NCBI GenBank assembly: GCA_964016985.1
Contig: OZ024827.1
Coordinates: forward strand, 57,517,507-57,581,506
Direction of reading: 5' to 3'
Length of the DNA stretch: 64,000 nucleotides
Source: Anodontia alba
Lineage: Eukaryota; Mollusca; Bivalvia; Lucinida; Lucinidae
Notes under the pieces: generated by a model
What the model saw: the letters and a program-made list of their open reading frames with translations, nothing else
What the model was told of the DNA's origin: nothing
Database searches by the model: none
Shown: positions 22,966-34,290 of the stretch, one piece after another
Numbering within the stretch: the stretch's first letter is position 1
How the letters are laid out: every line of letters starts with the position of its first letter
Position numbers and translations under genes: made by a program

Positions 22966-23435
22966 AAACCAAGTTTACTTAAAAAAGCTTGATTATTTTA
23001 GGATTTCAATTATTACTCAAAAGAATGTTTAAGAATCAGCAGTATATTGCTAGAATAAACAACAGCTATAATACGTTTTGGGAGAAAATGGTCTTCTTTG
23101 TTTAATATACTTAATACAGAGTGACCGGAGTTCCAGTTTTAACAAGGACAGATGGTTCTGACCTTGGTGCTGCTTCAAAGGAAACCTTTTTATTTCATAA
23201 GTTTGTATCTATCAGATATAACATTACCCACTCAGTGCTACACACACTTGCCAGTTTGACATGTTTTATTCAGTGTACATGTGACATGTGACATTGCTAC
23301 GTACATGCGTAGTATAGACATGTTGATGCTGTTTTTGTCAGATATCAATTCAACATCTGTATATGATATAAATGCATTTATTGATGTCTGTATATATGTA
23401 TGTGAAATTGAAATAAATATGGAAAAAAAATAAAA

Positions 23436-24281
23436 ACAAGAGGGCTAAGATGGCCCTGTATCGCCTACCTGAGTACCGGACAAATACCTAGCTATGTTTA
23501 GGAAAACCAAAACTTTAATACATGTATTTACCTGGTTGATATTACTTGTAGGTCCCATACTGGCTGAATTATGTTGAAGTACTCAGGATGAAATCTTGAA
23601 AGGCGTAATGCACTGTCCACATATCAGACCTCTTTGAATCCAGACAGTTCTTCTTTGCATATACATTTGGTGAAAATTTACATAAAGAAGAAACAAGATG
23701 AATGAATCTGAAGTACTCGTAATTGCTTACACATCAAACGAATTTGTTAGTGTGTGACCATTTGCCTACATTGTATTCTTGATCTTTTACTTTGTGACAT
23801 TTATCTTTAAGGTTTATACAGATTAATTAATTAAGTCTATAAGTCACCACAATGCTTACTACTAAGTTTGGAGTCAACTGGCTTTTGGGTTTAGGAGAAG
23901 AAGCGAAAAATAGATTTTCAAGCGTTCATCTTGGATTTCCGATCGGCATGATTTTAGCTATTTTTGATCTACAAGTCACCCCGATGCTTCCTACCAAGTT
24001 TGGAGTCAATTGGCCTTTCGTTTCAGGAGAAGAAGTGAAAAATAGATTTTCAAGATGGCGGTCATGGCGGCCATCTTGGATTTTTTATCGGAACGATTTT
24101 AGCTATTTTTGTTCTACAAGTCACCCCGATGCTTCCTACCAAGTATCGAGTCGATTGGCCCAGGGGTATAGGAGGAGTAGGCTTTTAAAGCAATTGCTGA
24201 CGCCGCACGACGAACGACGGACGACGGACATTGACTGACCACAATAGCTCACCATGAGCACTTATTGCTCAGGTGAGCTAA
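23436..24281 (+). mobile_element. Hairpin-capped array element A4 (short)
   Basis: The second copy of A3 within the tandem triplication, with the same 5' end (ACAAGAGGGCTAAGATGG), unique 5' part, core units from about 23838 and hairpin cap ending CTAA at 24281. Differences from A3 are point changes and a few missing bases. Confidence 0.85.
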
Positions 24282-24750
24282 AAACCAAGTTTACTTAAAA
24301 AAGCTTGAGTATTTTAGGATTTCTATTATTACTCAAAAGAATGTTTAAGAATCAGCAGTATATTGCTAGAATAAACAACAGCTATAATACGTTTTGGGAG
24401 AAAATGGTCTTCTTTGTTTAATATACTTAATACAGAGTGACCGGAGTTCCAGTTTTAACATGGACAGATGGTTCTGACCTTGGTGCTGCTTCAAAGGAAA
24501 CCTTTTTATTTCATAAGTTTGTATCTATCAGATATAACATTACCCATTCAGTGCTACACACACTTGCCAGTTTGCCATGTTTTATTCAGTGTACATGTGA
24601 CATGTGACATTGCTACGTACATGCTTAGTATAGACATGTTGATGCTGGTTTTGTCAGATATCAATTTAACATCTGTATATGATATAAATGCATTTATTGA
24701 TGTCTGTATATATGTATGTGAAATTGAAATAAATATGGAAAAAAATAAAA

Positions 24751-25145
24751 ACAAGAGGGCTAAGATGGCCCTGTATCGCCTACCTGAGTACCGGACAAAT
24801 ACCTAGCTATGTTTAGGAAAACCAAATTTTTAATACATGTATTTACCTGGTTGATATTACTTGTAGGTCCCATACTGGCTGATTTATGTTGAAGTACTCA
24901 GGATGAAATCTTGAAAGGCGTAATGCACTGTCCACATATCAGACTTCTTTGAATCCAGACAGTTCTTCTTTGCATATACATTTGGTGAAAATTTACATAA
25001 AGAAGAAGCAAGATGAATGAATCTGAAGTACTCGTAATTGCTTACACATCAAACGAATTTGTTACAGTGTGTGACCATTTGCCTACATTGTATTCTTGAT
25101 CTTTTACTTTGTGACATTTAACTTTAAGGTTTATACATATTAATT
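24751..25145 (+). mobile_element. Array element A5, 5' part only
   Basis: It begins ACAAGAGGGCTAAGATGG and follows A3/A4 to about 25140 (tttatacatattaatta), then diverges into non-repeat DNA before any core unit or 3' cap. It marks the right-hand breakpoint of the triplication. Confidence 0.85.
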
Positions 25146-26020
25146 ATTTTACTAACATATGCATTTCACTAATGTGAATGGGGTCATAACTGAGAACACA
25201 AACAAATATGCGATAGAATCTACATAATGACATGTGCCAAAAAGGCATATTAGGAACATAAAATCTATACATTGTATAAGGAACAGTTAAAATAATGTAA
25301 GAGTTATCTCTATTCCTAGATTACAGATGCATAAACTTATTGTCTTAATCAATACAGCCTTTTTTCGACTTGCAATAATCCTGTAAAAAGGTTACCACAT
25401 TTACTCCAATATAAGCCCCCTCTCTAATAAATGCCCCCTCCTACTTTTTTCAGAGGAAAACATTATTAAACAAATGCTAAACTGAGTTAAGGACATCCAA
25501 TTTCTTATCTGGCACAAATATGGACTCAATACCCCCTTCCGCAGCATATATTAGAATGAATACGGTACTTTATTCATTAGTAAAACTGTTTTGCAGTTTT
25601 CAGCCTTTTCTAGGTACAACATATTTACATGAAAATAGACAACTCCGTTGTCTGCTTCTTCAACGTTTCTAAAATTAGACAGTTGGAAATGCATTTTAAT
25701 ACAAAGCTGAAACATCATGAGAAAAGGTAAAATAAATTATTGTCAGCAAATTCTATTTTTTATCTTAAAATATATTTCCATCGTTAAACCAAAAGTAAGA
25801 TTTTAAAAGTAAACAAACTGGTTTTCTGCAATGAGCATAAGCTATTGTGATTAACAGGACGAAAATATAAGTAAAATATTATGAATTTAGCCGAGAACAT
25901 CATGAGAAAACAGACATATGGCCTAATAAGAACAAAAGTCCCTTTTCCCATATTGTTTGTAAAGGTATTTTCCTCCTTAGTTCTGTAAAAGAAAACAAAT
26001 TGATTGATCGATTGATTGAG
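25146..26020. other. AT-rich spacer without recognised features
   Basis: No coding frame, tRNA-like box or tandem repeat seen. Confidence 0.5.
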
Positions 26021-26295
26021 CTGAGCTTTTACAGCCCAGTCAACCCATTAGCTTCATGTCAAGCTGGTCAGTTTACCAAATCACACGCTAAGTCCTCTAA
26101 GCAGTGCACATTCTTTCGCCAGAACTGACAGACTGGCCTTCTTGAATCAGTGGAAGGGAGAGAAAGACCGTAGAAAATATTTCAGTATAAAATCTACAAA
26201 AGAATGTTGCCAAACCCGGTGGGGATCAAACCTGCAACCCCCTGATTACCAGTTGGATGCACGCCCACGCATCCAACTGAGCCACCGAGGCCGGC
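26021..26295 (-). mobile_element. SINE family S copy 1
   Basis: On the minus strand it begins GCCGGCCTCGGTGGCTCAGT (A-box region). A degenerate B box (ggttgcaggtttgatcccc) and a body with attctttt...ctacggtc follow; the copy ends near ctgtaaaagctcag at 26021. The same order of blocks occurs at 42447-42741, 58255-58550 and 60917-61217. The tRNA-like head and lack of coding make it a SINE. Confidence 0.85.
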
Positions 26296-27129
26296 AAAAG
26301 AAAAAAAAGTGCTCATTTTATATGCGGTGTCCACCCAAATCTTGTAAAACCACCAGCAATACCTACCTTTGAAAACAGGTAAGTATTGCATTACATCTGG
26401 TGGGTAATTACTCTTGAAATATCATGTACAAAACACCTCACACAATTTCCAAGTTATGTGAAAAAGTACAGCATCTTATGATCTGACCAACAGGTTTCTT
26501 CTGTTCAAAGTTGACCAGGACAATTAGAAAAAAAAAAATAAGATATATTGTAATCCCATTATCTGTTGTTGGTCTATCCATTAATTGCTCATAGCGGAAT
26601 AAATTTAATAAAATGTTCTATGTTTGTCCTTTTCTGCCAAAATATCTGTGTTGCAATCACTAATAATGACTAAAGGTTTCCTTCTGTCTACATGTGGAAG
26701 TAGTTTTTTTTTGTTTTTTTTTTTTTTTTTTGTTTTTTTTTTTTCAAAGTTTCTGATAAAAGCAGAGTAAGTTGCGTTTGGGGATTTGTACACTACAACA
26801 ACCTGTATATTGCTAAGCTCATGCTGACTATAAATGTAAGTTAGTTTTAATTTATTTGAGTTATAAGAATAGCATTGCAATACAGTGAATCATTTCTAAC
26901 ATGCACTGCAGAGTCATGTGATGGTCTAAATCAATCGTTTCTCATTGCCTGATCACTTTTTATCATATCAAAGCCTTCAGCTGCATATGAATAAGTCATC
27001 TTTTTCACACAATCTGCTTTCAGATATACCAACCACGTGAGCTGACAAGATACGTCTATCATGTCTTATGTCCTCAAAGTATGTGTGGCGTGACCTAAAA
27101 TTTTTGTAACCTATTTTAAAATGATATTA
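26296..27129. other. Spacer with poly-T tract
   Basis: T-rich tract at about 26705-26745. The rest holds no supported gene; it may be the 3' non-coding part of the Helentron relic on the minus strand, whose end I cannot define. Confidence 0.4.
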
Positions 27130-27715
27130 TGTGTCTATGGTATCAAATGGTAATGGTACATAGCATAGATCTAGCATAGTACAATCATACAGTCGCTTCA
27201 TTTCTGCTTCAACTTGTTGATCAACTTTTAATGCATGTTCATGGAACTTCAGTATATATAGATTCTGCATAGATCTTACCCTGCTTAGTGCAACATAGTG
27301 CAGATGTGCAACTTTCCTATTCGCATTCAGTGTTAGATCAATAACGCCTTTATAACGGGTAGTTTCTTGAGCATGATGAACAGACCGACCTGCTGCTGGC
27401 TGAAATGGAAACTGAATTCTCTGTACAGTAGCATTTTTATTGAATCGACCACAACAAATGTCCGTTCAATGTCAAACACTGGAGTCCAAGAATCAGCTAT
27501 ATGTTTATTATAGAATCTTCTATACTGCTTTCTCCTCTGAACCCCAATTTGTAGGTCATCAAATTGGACCCATATGATACTTGGTCTGCTTGTGTGAGCT
27601 TGTCTGTAATCTATAACTTTATAACACAAGAAGCACCATTGGCTAGTCCATCTTCAGTATTTAAATTTACAGTCAAGTCATTAACCATATCAACAACAAT
27701 GACTAGTGACTGATG
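27130..27715 (-). pseudogene. PIF1-type helicase C-terminal part of the Helentron
   Basis: The frame near 27611-27700 reads VNDLTVNLNTEDGLANGASC. After a shift, 27430-27629 reads YRQAHTSRPSIIWVQFDD, and downstream, in another frame, FPFQPAAGRSVHHAQ and VAHLHYVALSRVRSMQNLYI (about 27230-27410). The last is helicase motif VI (normally ...YVALSR) of PIF1-like enzymes; the Q(P)AAG-x-VHxAQ box is motif V. At 27716 it is cut by repeat X. Homology is strong; the gene is broken. Confidence 0.88.
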
Positions 27716-28118
27716 AAAAAAAAGGTAGGAGAAAAGTCCAGGGAGTACCACAATCACAAACCTCAGCCCTTCCCAGACACCAAGAGGAAACGGAAACAGA
27801 CAAAACCAAACAATCGCAAATCGAACAAACGTATGAAAAGCGCTAAGATTAGCTCTTTCTTCCCCAAGCGAGGTAATCGCAGTGCTAAAAGGGCTGAAAA
27901 ACAGAACAAAATAACACAAGGTAAAACATAAAACAAATCGTCTCGTAGAATAAACCACAAAGCAACAGAGAGTAAGACTAACACCGGGATCAGCGCCTTA
28001 AAACGATCAGTAGAGTAAACCACCGGGAGGGGGAGGGGGAGGGGAGGGGGGTAAGCACTTTTACAGCTAGCCAACTTCACCCTGGGTCCCGATGCTACTC
28101 TTAATACAGAAATACATA
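27716..28118 (+). repeat. Repeat X copy 2, left part, inserted in the Helentron helicase
   Basis: From 27724 (aggagaaaagtccagggagt) it matches 56088-56460 almost base for base, through cacaatcacaaacc, cagacaccaagaggaa and tttacagctagccaacttc to gatgctactcttaa. It breaks off at 28118 where element B1 begins, and resumes at 32870 as aaattcggttcgcataaagg. So X entered the helicase and was itself later entered by B1-B2. A G-rich expansion (28024-28052) is unique to this copy. Confidence 0.92.
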
Positions 28119-30645
28119 ACAAGAGGACCATGATGGTCCTATATCGCTCACCTGACCAAACAGATTTGCATATTTACTGTTGAAGTTTCAGCCGTTCACT
28201 GCTCTAGGATTTTTGTATAAACTTTATAGCACTAACCAACCCAACCCCCCTCCATCACAACCCCGGCCATGTTTTTTTTACAAATCTTGACAACTTGAAC
28301 TGATTCTTAAAAGAGGGTCACCAAAGGAACATTTCTGCCAAGTTATATTGAAATTGGTCCAGTGGTTTAAAAAGTTTTATATAGCTATAAAGCCCTACAC
28401 CCTAACGGCCATGTTTTTTGACGAATCATGACAGCTTGAACAAACTTAGTAGAGGGTCACCAAAGGAACATTCCTGCCAAGTTATATTGAAATCTGTTCA
28501 GTGGTTTCTGACAAGAAGATTTTTAAAGTTTTCTATTTAGATATGTAGGGAAAACAAGAAGATATTTTTTCAAGTTTTCTATATAGATATATAGGGAAAA
28601 TAAGCCCCACCCCCTTGCAGCCATATTTTTTGACGAATCATAATGGCTTGAACAACCTTGGAAGAGGGTGACCAAAGACACATTTCTTCCAAGTTATATT
28701 GAAATCGGTCCATTGGTTTCTGCCAAGAAGATTTTTAAAGTTTTCTATATAGATACATATATAGGGAAAAAAAGCCCTGCCCCCCTGGCGGCCATGTTTT
28801 TTGACAAATCCAAAAGGCTTGAACAATCTTGGTAGAGGATCACCAAAAGAATATTTCTGCAAAATTATATGGAAATCGGTCCAGTGGTTTGGGACAAGAT
28901 GATTTTTAAAGTTTTCTATATATAGGGAAAATAAGCCCTGCCCCCTGGCGGCCATGTTTTTTGACAAATCCAAATGACTCGAACAATCTTGGTAGAGGAT
29001 CACTAAAGGAACATTTCTACAAAATTATATGGAAATCGGTCCAGTGGTTCTGACAAGAAGATTTTTAAAGTTTTCTATATAGATAGATAGGGAAAATAAG
29101 CCCCACCCCCTGGCAGCCATGTTTTTTGACGAATCCAAATGGCTTGAACAATCTTGGTAGAGGATCACCAAAAGAACATTTAAGCAAAATTATATTGAAG
29201 TCGGTCCAGTGGTTTCGGACAAGAAGATTTCTAAATTTTTCTATATAGATATATAGGGAAAATAAACCCTGCCCTCTGGTGGCCATGTTTTTTGACAAAT
29301 CCAAATGGCTTGAACAATCTTGGTAGAGGATCACAAAAGGAACATTTCTGCAAAATTATATGGAAATCGGTCCAGTGGTTTCGGACAAGAAGATTTTTAC
29401 ATTTTTCAATATAGATATATAGGGAAAATAAGCCTTGCCCTCTGGCGGCCACGTTTTTTGACTAATCGAAATGGCTCGAACAATCTTGGTAGAGGATCAC
29501 CAAAGGAACATTTCTGCAAAATTATATGGAAATCGGTCCAGTGGTTTCTGACAAAAAGATTTTTAAAGTTTTCTATATAGATATATAGGGAAATTAAGCC
29601 CCGCCCCCTGGCGGCCATGTTTTTTTACGAATCCAAATGGCTTGAACAATCTTGGTAGAGGATCACTAAAGGAACATTTTTGCAAAATTATATTGAAATC
29701 GGTACAGTGGTTTCGGACAAGAAGATTTTTAAAGTTTTCTATATAGATATATAGGGAAAATAAGCCCCGCCCCCTAGCCGCCATGTTTTTTGACGAATCC
29801 AAATGGCCTGAACAATCTTTGTACAGGATTACCAAAGGAACATTTCTGCAAAATTATATGGAAATCAGTCCTGCGATTTCTGACAAGAAGATTTTTAAAG
29901 TGTTCTATATAGATACATAGGGAAAATAAGCCCCGCCCCCTGGAGGCCATGTTTTTTGACAAAACCAAATGGCTTGAACAATCTTGGTAGAGGATCACCA
30001 AAGAAACATTTCTGCAAAATTACATTGAAATCGGTCCAGTGGTTTCTGACAAGAAGATTTTTAATTTTTTCTTTATAGATACATAGGGAAAATAAGCCCC
30101 GCCCCCTGGCGGCCATGTTTTTTGATGAATCCGAATGGCTTGAACAATCTTGGTAGAGGATCACCAAAGGAACATTTCTGCAAAATTACATTGAAATCGG
30201 TCCAGTGGTTTCTGAAAAGAAGATTTTTAAAGTTTTCTATATAGATACATAGGGAAAATAAGCCCCGCCCCCTGGCGGCCATGTTTTTGATGAATCCGAA
30301 TGGCTTGAACAATCTTGGTAGAGGATCACCAAAGGAACATTTCTGCAAAATTATATTGAAATCGGTCCAGTGGTATCTGACAAGAAGATTTTTTAAAGTT
30401 TTTAGTTAAAAAATCTATTTTTAGCTCCTGTGACCTAGATATGCAATGGACCGAAACCATTTGAACAACTTTGAAAGAGGACCAACCAAGAATCATTCCT
30501 GTGAAGTTTGGTCAAAATCCAATCATTGGTTTAGGAGGAGATGTTGTTTAAAGATTGTGGACGGACGGACGGACATACGGACGACGACGACGGACGGTGA
30601 GTGATCACAAAAGCTCACCTTGAGCTTTCAGCTCAGGTGAGCTAA
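28119..30645 (+). mobile_element. Hairpin-capped array element B1
   Basis: It begins ACAAGAGGACCATGATGGTC, then ctatatcgctcacctgac. After a short unique part it holds about 13 tandem units of roughly 166 bp: gccccgccccctggcggccatg, tttttgacgaatccaaatgg, cttgaacaatcttggtagag, aaaggaacatttctgcaaaa, aaatcggtccagtggtttct, ttctatatagatatataggg. The final part reads gctcctgtgacctagatatg, then tttaggaggagatg, a (gacg)n run, and hairpin AGCTCACCTTGAGC / GCTCAGGTGAGCT with CTAA at 30645. No coding capacity; long frames on the minus strand are repeat translations. Confidence 0.88.
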
Positions 30646-32869
30646 AAATAAGCCCCGACTCCTGGCGGCCATGTTTTTTGACAAATCATGATGGCTTGAA
30701 CAATCTTGATAGAGGGTTACATAAGAAACATTCCTGCAATGTTACATTGAAATCGGTCAAGTGGTTTCTGAAAAGACTATTCAAATTTTCTATATAGATA
30801 TATAGGAAAATAAGCCCCGCTCCCTAGTGGCCATGTTTTTTGACAAATCATAACGGTTTGAACAATCTTGGTAAAGGGTCACCAAGGAAACATTTCTGTG
30901 AAGTTATATTGGAATCAGTCCTGTGGTTTCTGACGACAAGAAATTTCTCAAGTTTTCTATATAGATATATATGGAAAATAAGCCCCGCACCCTCTAGCGG
31001 CCATGTTTTTTGACAAATCATGACAGCTTGAACAATCTTGATAGAGGGTCACTAAGGAAACATTTCTGCCAAGTTATATTGAAATCGGTCCAGTTGTTTA
31101 TGATAAGAAGAGTTTTAAAGTTTTCTATATAGATATTTAGGGAAAATTAACCCCGCCCCCTAGCGGCCACGTTTTTTAACGAATCATGGCGGCTTGAATA
31201 ATCTTGGTAGAGGATCATCGAAGAAACATTACTGCAAAATTATATTGAAATCCGTCCAGTGCTTTATGACAAGAAGATTTTTAAAGTTTTCTATATAGAT
31301 ATATAAGGAAAATAAGCCCCGCCCCCTTGGTGGCCATGTTTTTTGACAAATCCAAATGGCTTGAACAATCTTGCAACAGGATCACCAAAGGAACATTTCT
31401 GTAAAATCATATGAAAATCGGTTCAGTGGTTTCGGACAAGAAGATTTTTAAAGTTTTCTATACAGATATATAGTGAAAATAAGCCCTGCCCCCTGGCGGC
31501 CATGTTTTTTGACAAATCGAAAAGGCTTGAACAATCTTGGTACAGGATCACCAAGGGAACATTTCTGCAAAATTATATGGAAATCGGTCCAGTGGTTTCG
31601 GACAAGAAGATTTTTAAAGTTTTCTATATAGATATATAGGGAAAATAAGCCCCGCCCATTGGTGGCCATGTTTTTTGACGAATCCAAATGGCTTGAACAA
31701 TCTTGGTAGAGGATCACCAAAGGAACATTTTTGCAAAATTATATTGAAATCGGTACAGTGGTTTGGACAAGAATATTTTTAAAGTTTTCTATATAGATTA
31801 TATAGGGAAAATAAGCCCCGCCCCCTGGCGGCCAGGTTTTTTGACAAATCCAAATGGCTTGAACAATCTTGCAACAGGATCACCAAAGGAACATTTTTGC
31901 AAAATTATATGGAAATCGGTCCAGTGGTTTTGGACAAGAAGATTTTTAAATTTTTCTATATAGATATATAGGGAAAATAAGCCCCGCCCCCTGGTGACCA
32001 CGTTTTTTGACAAATCTAAATAGCTTGAACAATCTTGGTAGAGGATCACCAAAGGAACATTTCTGCAAAATTATATTGAAATCGGTGCAGTGGTTTCGGA
32101 CAAGAAGATTTTTAGAGTTTTCTATATAGGTATATAGGGAAAATAAGCCCCGCCCCCTGGCGGCCATGTTTTTTGACGAATCCAAATGGCTTGAACAATC
32201 TTGGTAGAGGATCACTAAAGGAACATTTCTGCAAAATTATATTGAAATCGGTACAGTGGTTTCTGACAAGAAGATTTTTAAAGTTTTCTATATAGATATA
32301 TAGGGAAATAAGCCCCGCCCCCTGGCGGCCATGTTTTTTGACGAATCCGAATGGCTTGAACAATCTTCATAGAGGATCACCAAAGGAACATTTCTGCAAA
32401 ATTATATTGAAATCTGTCCAGTGGTTTCTGACAAGAAGATTTTTAAAGTTTTCTATATAGATATATAGGGAAAATAAGCCCCGCCCCCTGGCGGCCATGT
32501 TTTTTGACGAATCCAAATGGCTTGAACAATCTTGGTAATGGATCACCAAAGGAACATTTCTGCAAAATTATACTGAAATCGGTCTAGTGGTTTCTGACAA
32601 GAAGATTTTTTAAAGTTTTTAGTTAAAAAATCTATTTTTAGCTCCTGTGACCTAGATATGCAACGGACCGGAACCATTTGAACAACTTTGAAAGAGGACC
32701 CACCAAGGATCATTCCTGTGAAGTTTGGTCAAATTCCAATCAGTGGTTTAGGAGGAGATGTTGTTTAAAGATTGTGGACGGACGAACGGACGGACATACG
32801 GACGACGACGACGACGGACGGTGAGTGATCACAATACCTCACCTTGAGCCTTCGGCTCAGGTGAGCTAA
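30646..32869 (+). mobile_element. Hairpin-capped array element B2, without 5' end
   Basis: It directly follows B1's CTAA and starts within a core unit (aataagccccgactcctggc). About 12 units of the same ~166-bp core follow, then the same unique tail and cap, ending GTGAGCTAA at 32869. The cap carries ACCTC instead of AGCTC at its left arm. Head-to-tail B1-B2 suggests a rolling-circle or recombination dimer lacking the second 5' end. Confidence 0.87.
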
Positions 32870-32902
32870 AAATTCGGTTCGCATAAAGGCTCCCAACTCA
32901 AG
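32870..32902 (+). repeat. Repeat X copy 2, right part
   Basis: aaattcggttcgcataaagg then ctcccaactca continues repeat X exactly where 28118 left it; the same sequence is uninterrupted at about 56750-56778. After 32902 the Helentron helicase resumes. Confidence 0.88.
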
Positions 32903-33780
32903 TTTGCTGTGTAACTGTATTCTTATGGCAGTTTACTTAGTAACTTCTTTTGATCTGTAAGAGACATATTTGGGGATAGAACTACATCATGACAAGCAAC
33001 AGTTACTTTTTTTTCTATTTCAAGAATATTTATAATCCCTTTATCGAACTTGTGCATGAACTTATTTTCTGCAAAATGATGGGGAGCACTCTTTGGATAA
33101 TTTGCAGATTATTTTGAAATTCGACAGGATTTTATTTTCTGCATGTCTGACTCTGTAAGATTATTGTTTCGTAGCCTATTTAACAGAGGTGTAAATTCAA
33201 GATCATCTTTCTTGCCTCGTTATTTCTGTCAGTTCAAACATCTTAAAATGCTTTTTCCAAAGATTTGCTGCTAGTGCAGATGCATTATGTGTCAAATCAT
33301 TAAAAAAATTATTTTTTTCTTACAGACTGTAACTGAAAAAGATTACCAAATGCTATGAAACTTATGTTCCCAAATTGTTTCAAGAAACAGTAAGTTCCTG
33401 AAGCCTTTGATCAATAAACTGTAACAGTGCATTTCCAACCATTGATATTTCATCAATTATTACAACAGACATATTTTTGTACTTTGATCTGAATGTATTT
33501 AGTGTATCACAACTCAGTGTCTGATCTGACTGTTTGACCTTTTGATGAAATGCTGTAGATATAGTTGATCCTCCAATGTTAAAAGCTGCTTTTTCAGTAA
33601 AAGCACATAGAAGAACTCTAATGCCATCAGGATTTTCTCCATCTTTGAGATTTAGTAGTCTGTACAGTGTCTTATATAAAGCACGTATTACAATACTTTT
33701 ACCAACACCAGCACCTCCACTCAAAAATGCATACAATGGCGCATCTTTTGTTTTGATTCAGTGATTGACATGATCATAGA
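32903..33780 (-). pseudogene. PIF1-type helicase N-terminal and central part of the Helentron
   Basis: 33380-33736 encodes SGGAGVGKS (Walker A, 33695-33718), then CAFTEKAAFNIGGSTISTAF (motif Ia region), then VVIIDEISM (Walker B, Asp95-Glu96). Upstream, 33737-33785 reads FYDHVNH, a TGA stop, then IKTKDAPL. Downstream about 32903-33350 reads KHFKMFELTEI, EFTPLLNRLRNNNL and VTVACHDVVLSPNMSLTDQ, as in PIF1 helicases, with stops and shifts. It unwinds DNA during rolling-circle transposition in the family. Confidence 0.92.
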
Positions 33781-34290
33781 AATACTTCTGTTTTATATTC
33801 AGAGATCTCAATAGCTGAAATTACTGGTCCTCTGCAAGAATCTTTGTGTTATGTTCTATTCTAATCTCTTAAGAAGTACCTATTTCAGTTCCATTATCAT
33901 AGTTGCATTGTTCAGCTACCCTGTCTGAATTAAAACACACAAATATTTCAGAGTCAACTGGCTGTTTCTCTGCAGTTTCAGATTCAGTTTGTTCAGTTCA
34001 AGTTTCTATTTCATAAATATTATTTTGCATATCATTTTCTGCCATTTCTCTTGCTAGCTCTAGATCTTCAGCATGGTGTTTATATTTACGTTCACAATTA
34101 ACCCATCCTTTAACAGCTGTATAACGACGTTTATATGTATTGTATGTGCTTATCAAATCTGTGTCTTCCTTTCTCCAAGGCAGAAAGAAGAAGCTTTTCG
34201 CGGAAGTGATTTTCCTCATCTGATTTTTTACTGAATCTCAAATATCTCTGAATTTTATTGTTCTGCCTGCGTAGAATTTTAATTCCATAG
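33781..34290 (-). pseudogene. Helentron linker region between Rep and helicase
   Basis: Two overlapping minus frames: 34131-34290 reads RRQNNKIQRYLRFSKKSDEE then NHFREKLLL; 33998-34219 reads FLPWRKEDTDLISTYNTYKR and YKHHAEDLELAREMAEN. This 'RY-RFS...E-F-REKL-LF-PWR' pattern is found between Rep and helicase in Helitron proteins. A frameshift separates the two frames near 34200. Homology ends at 34290, where unrelated DNA starts. Confidence 0.85.

Larger units (their letters stand above)
21641..25145 (+). repeat. 1.32-kb tandem triplication carrying array elements A3-A5
   Basis: Three head-to-tail copies of one unit: 21641-22962, 22963-24278, and a partial third from 24279 to about 25145. Each begins (agctaaa)aaccaagtttact, runs through about 470 bp of unique spacer (ttttgggagaaaatggtctt, gaccggagttccagtttta) and then an array element beginning ACAAGAGGGCTAAGATGG. 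Copies differ by scattered substitutions and small indels only, so the duplication is recent compared with the core repeats. Frames such as 24468-24806 recur in each copy and have no motif. Confidence 0.92.

Noticed and set aside
17491..24238. Plus-strand frames repeating LPTKFGVNWPF and NRFSRWRPWRPSW
   Set aside because: Translations of the A-type core repeat; they change frame between units.
24468..24806. 112-residue plus-strand frame
   Set aside because: The homologous places in the other two triplication copies carry stops, and the sequence has no motif.
28638..32549. Many overlapping 60-120 residue minus-strand frames with shared sequence (LFKPFGFVKKHG, NHWTDFNIILQKCSF)
   Set aside because: They are translations of the ~166-bp array unit, whose length often keeps a frame open. 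No start context, domain or codon signal. Not a protein family.
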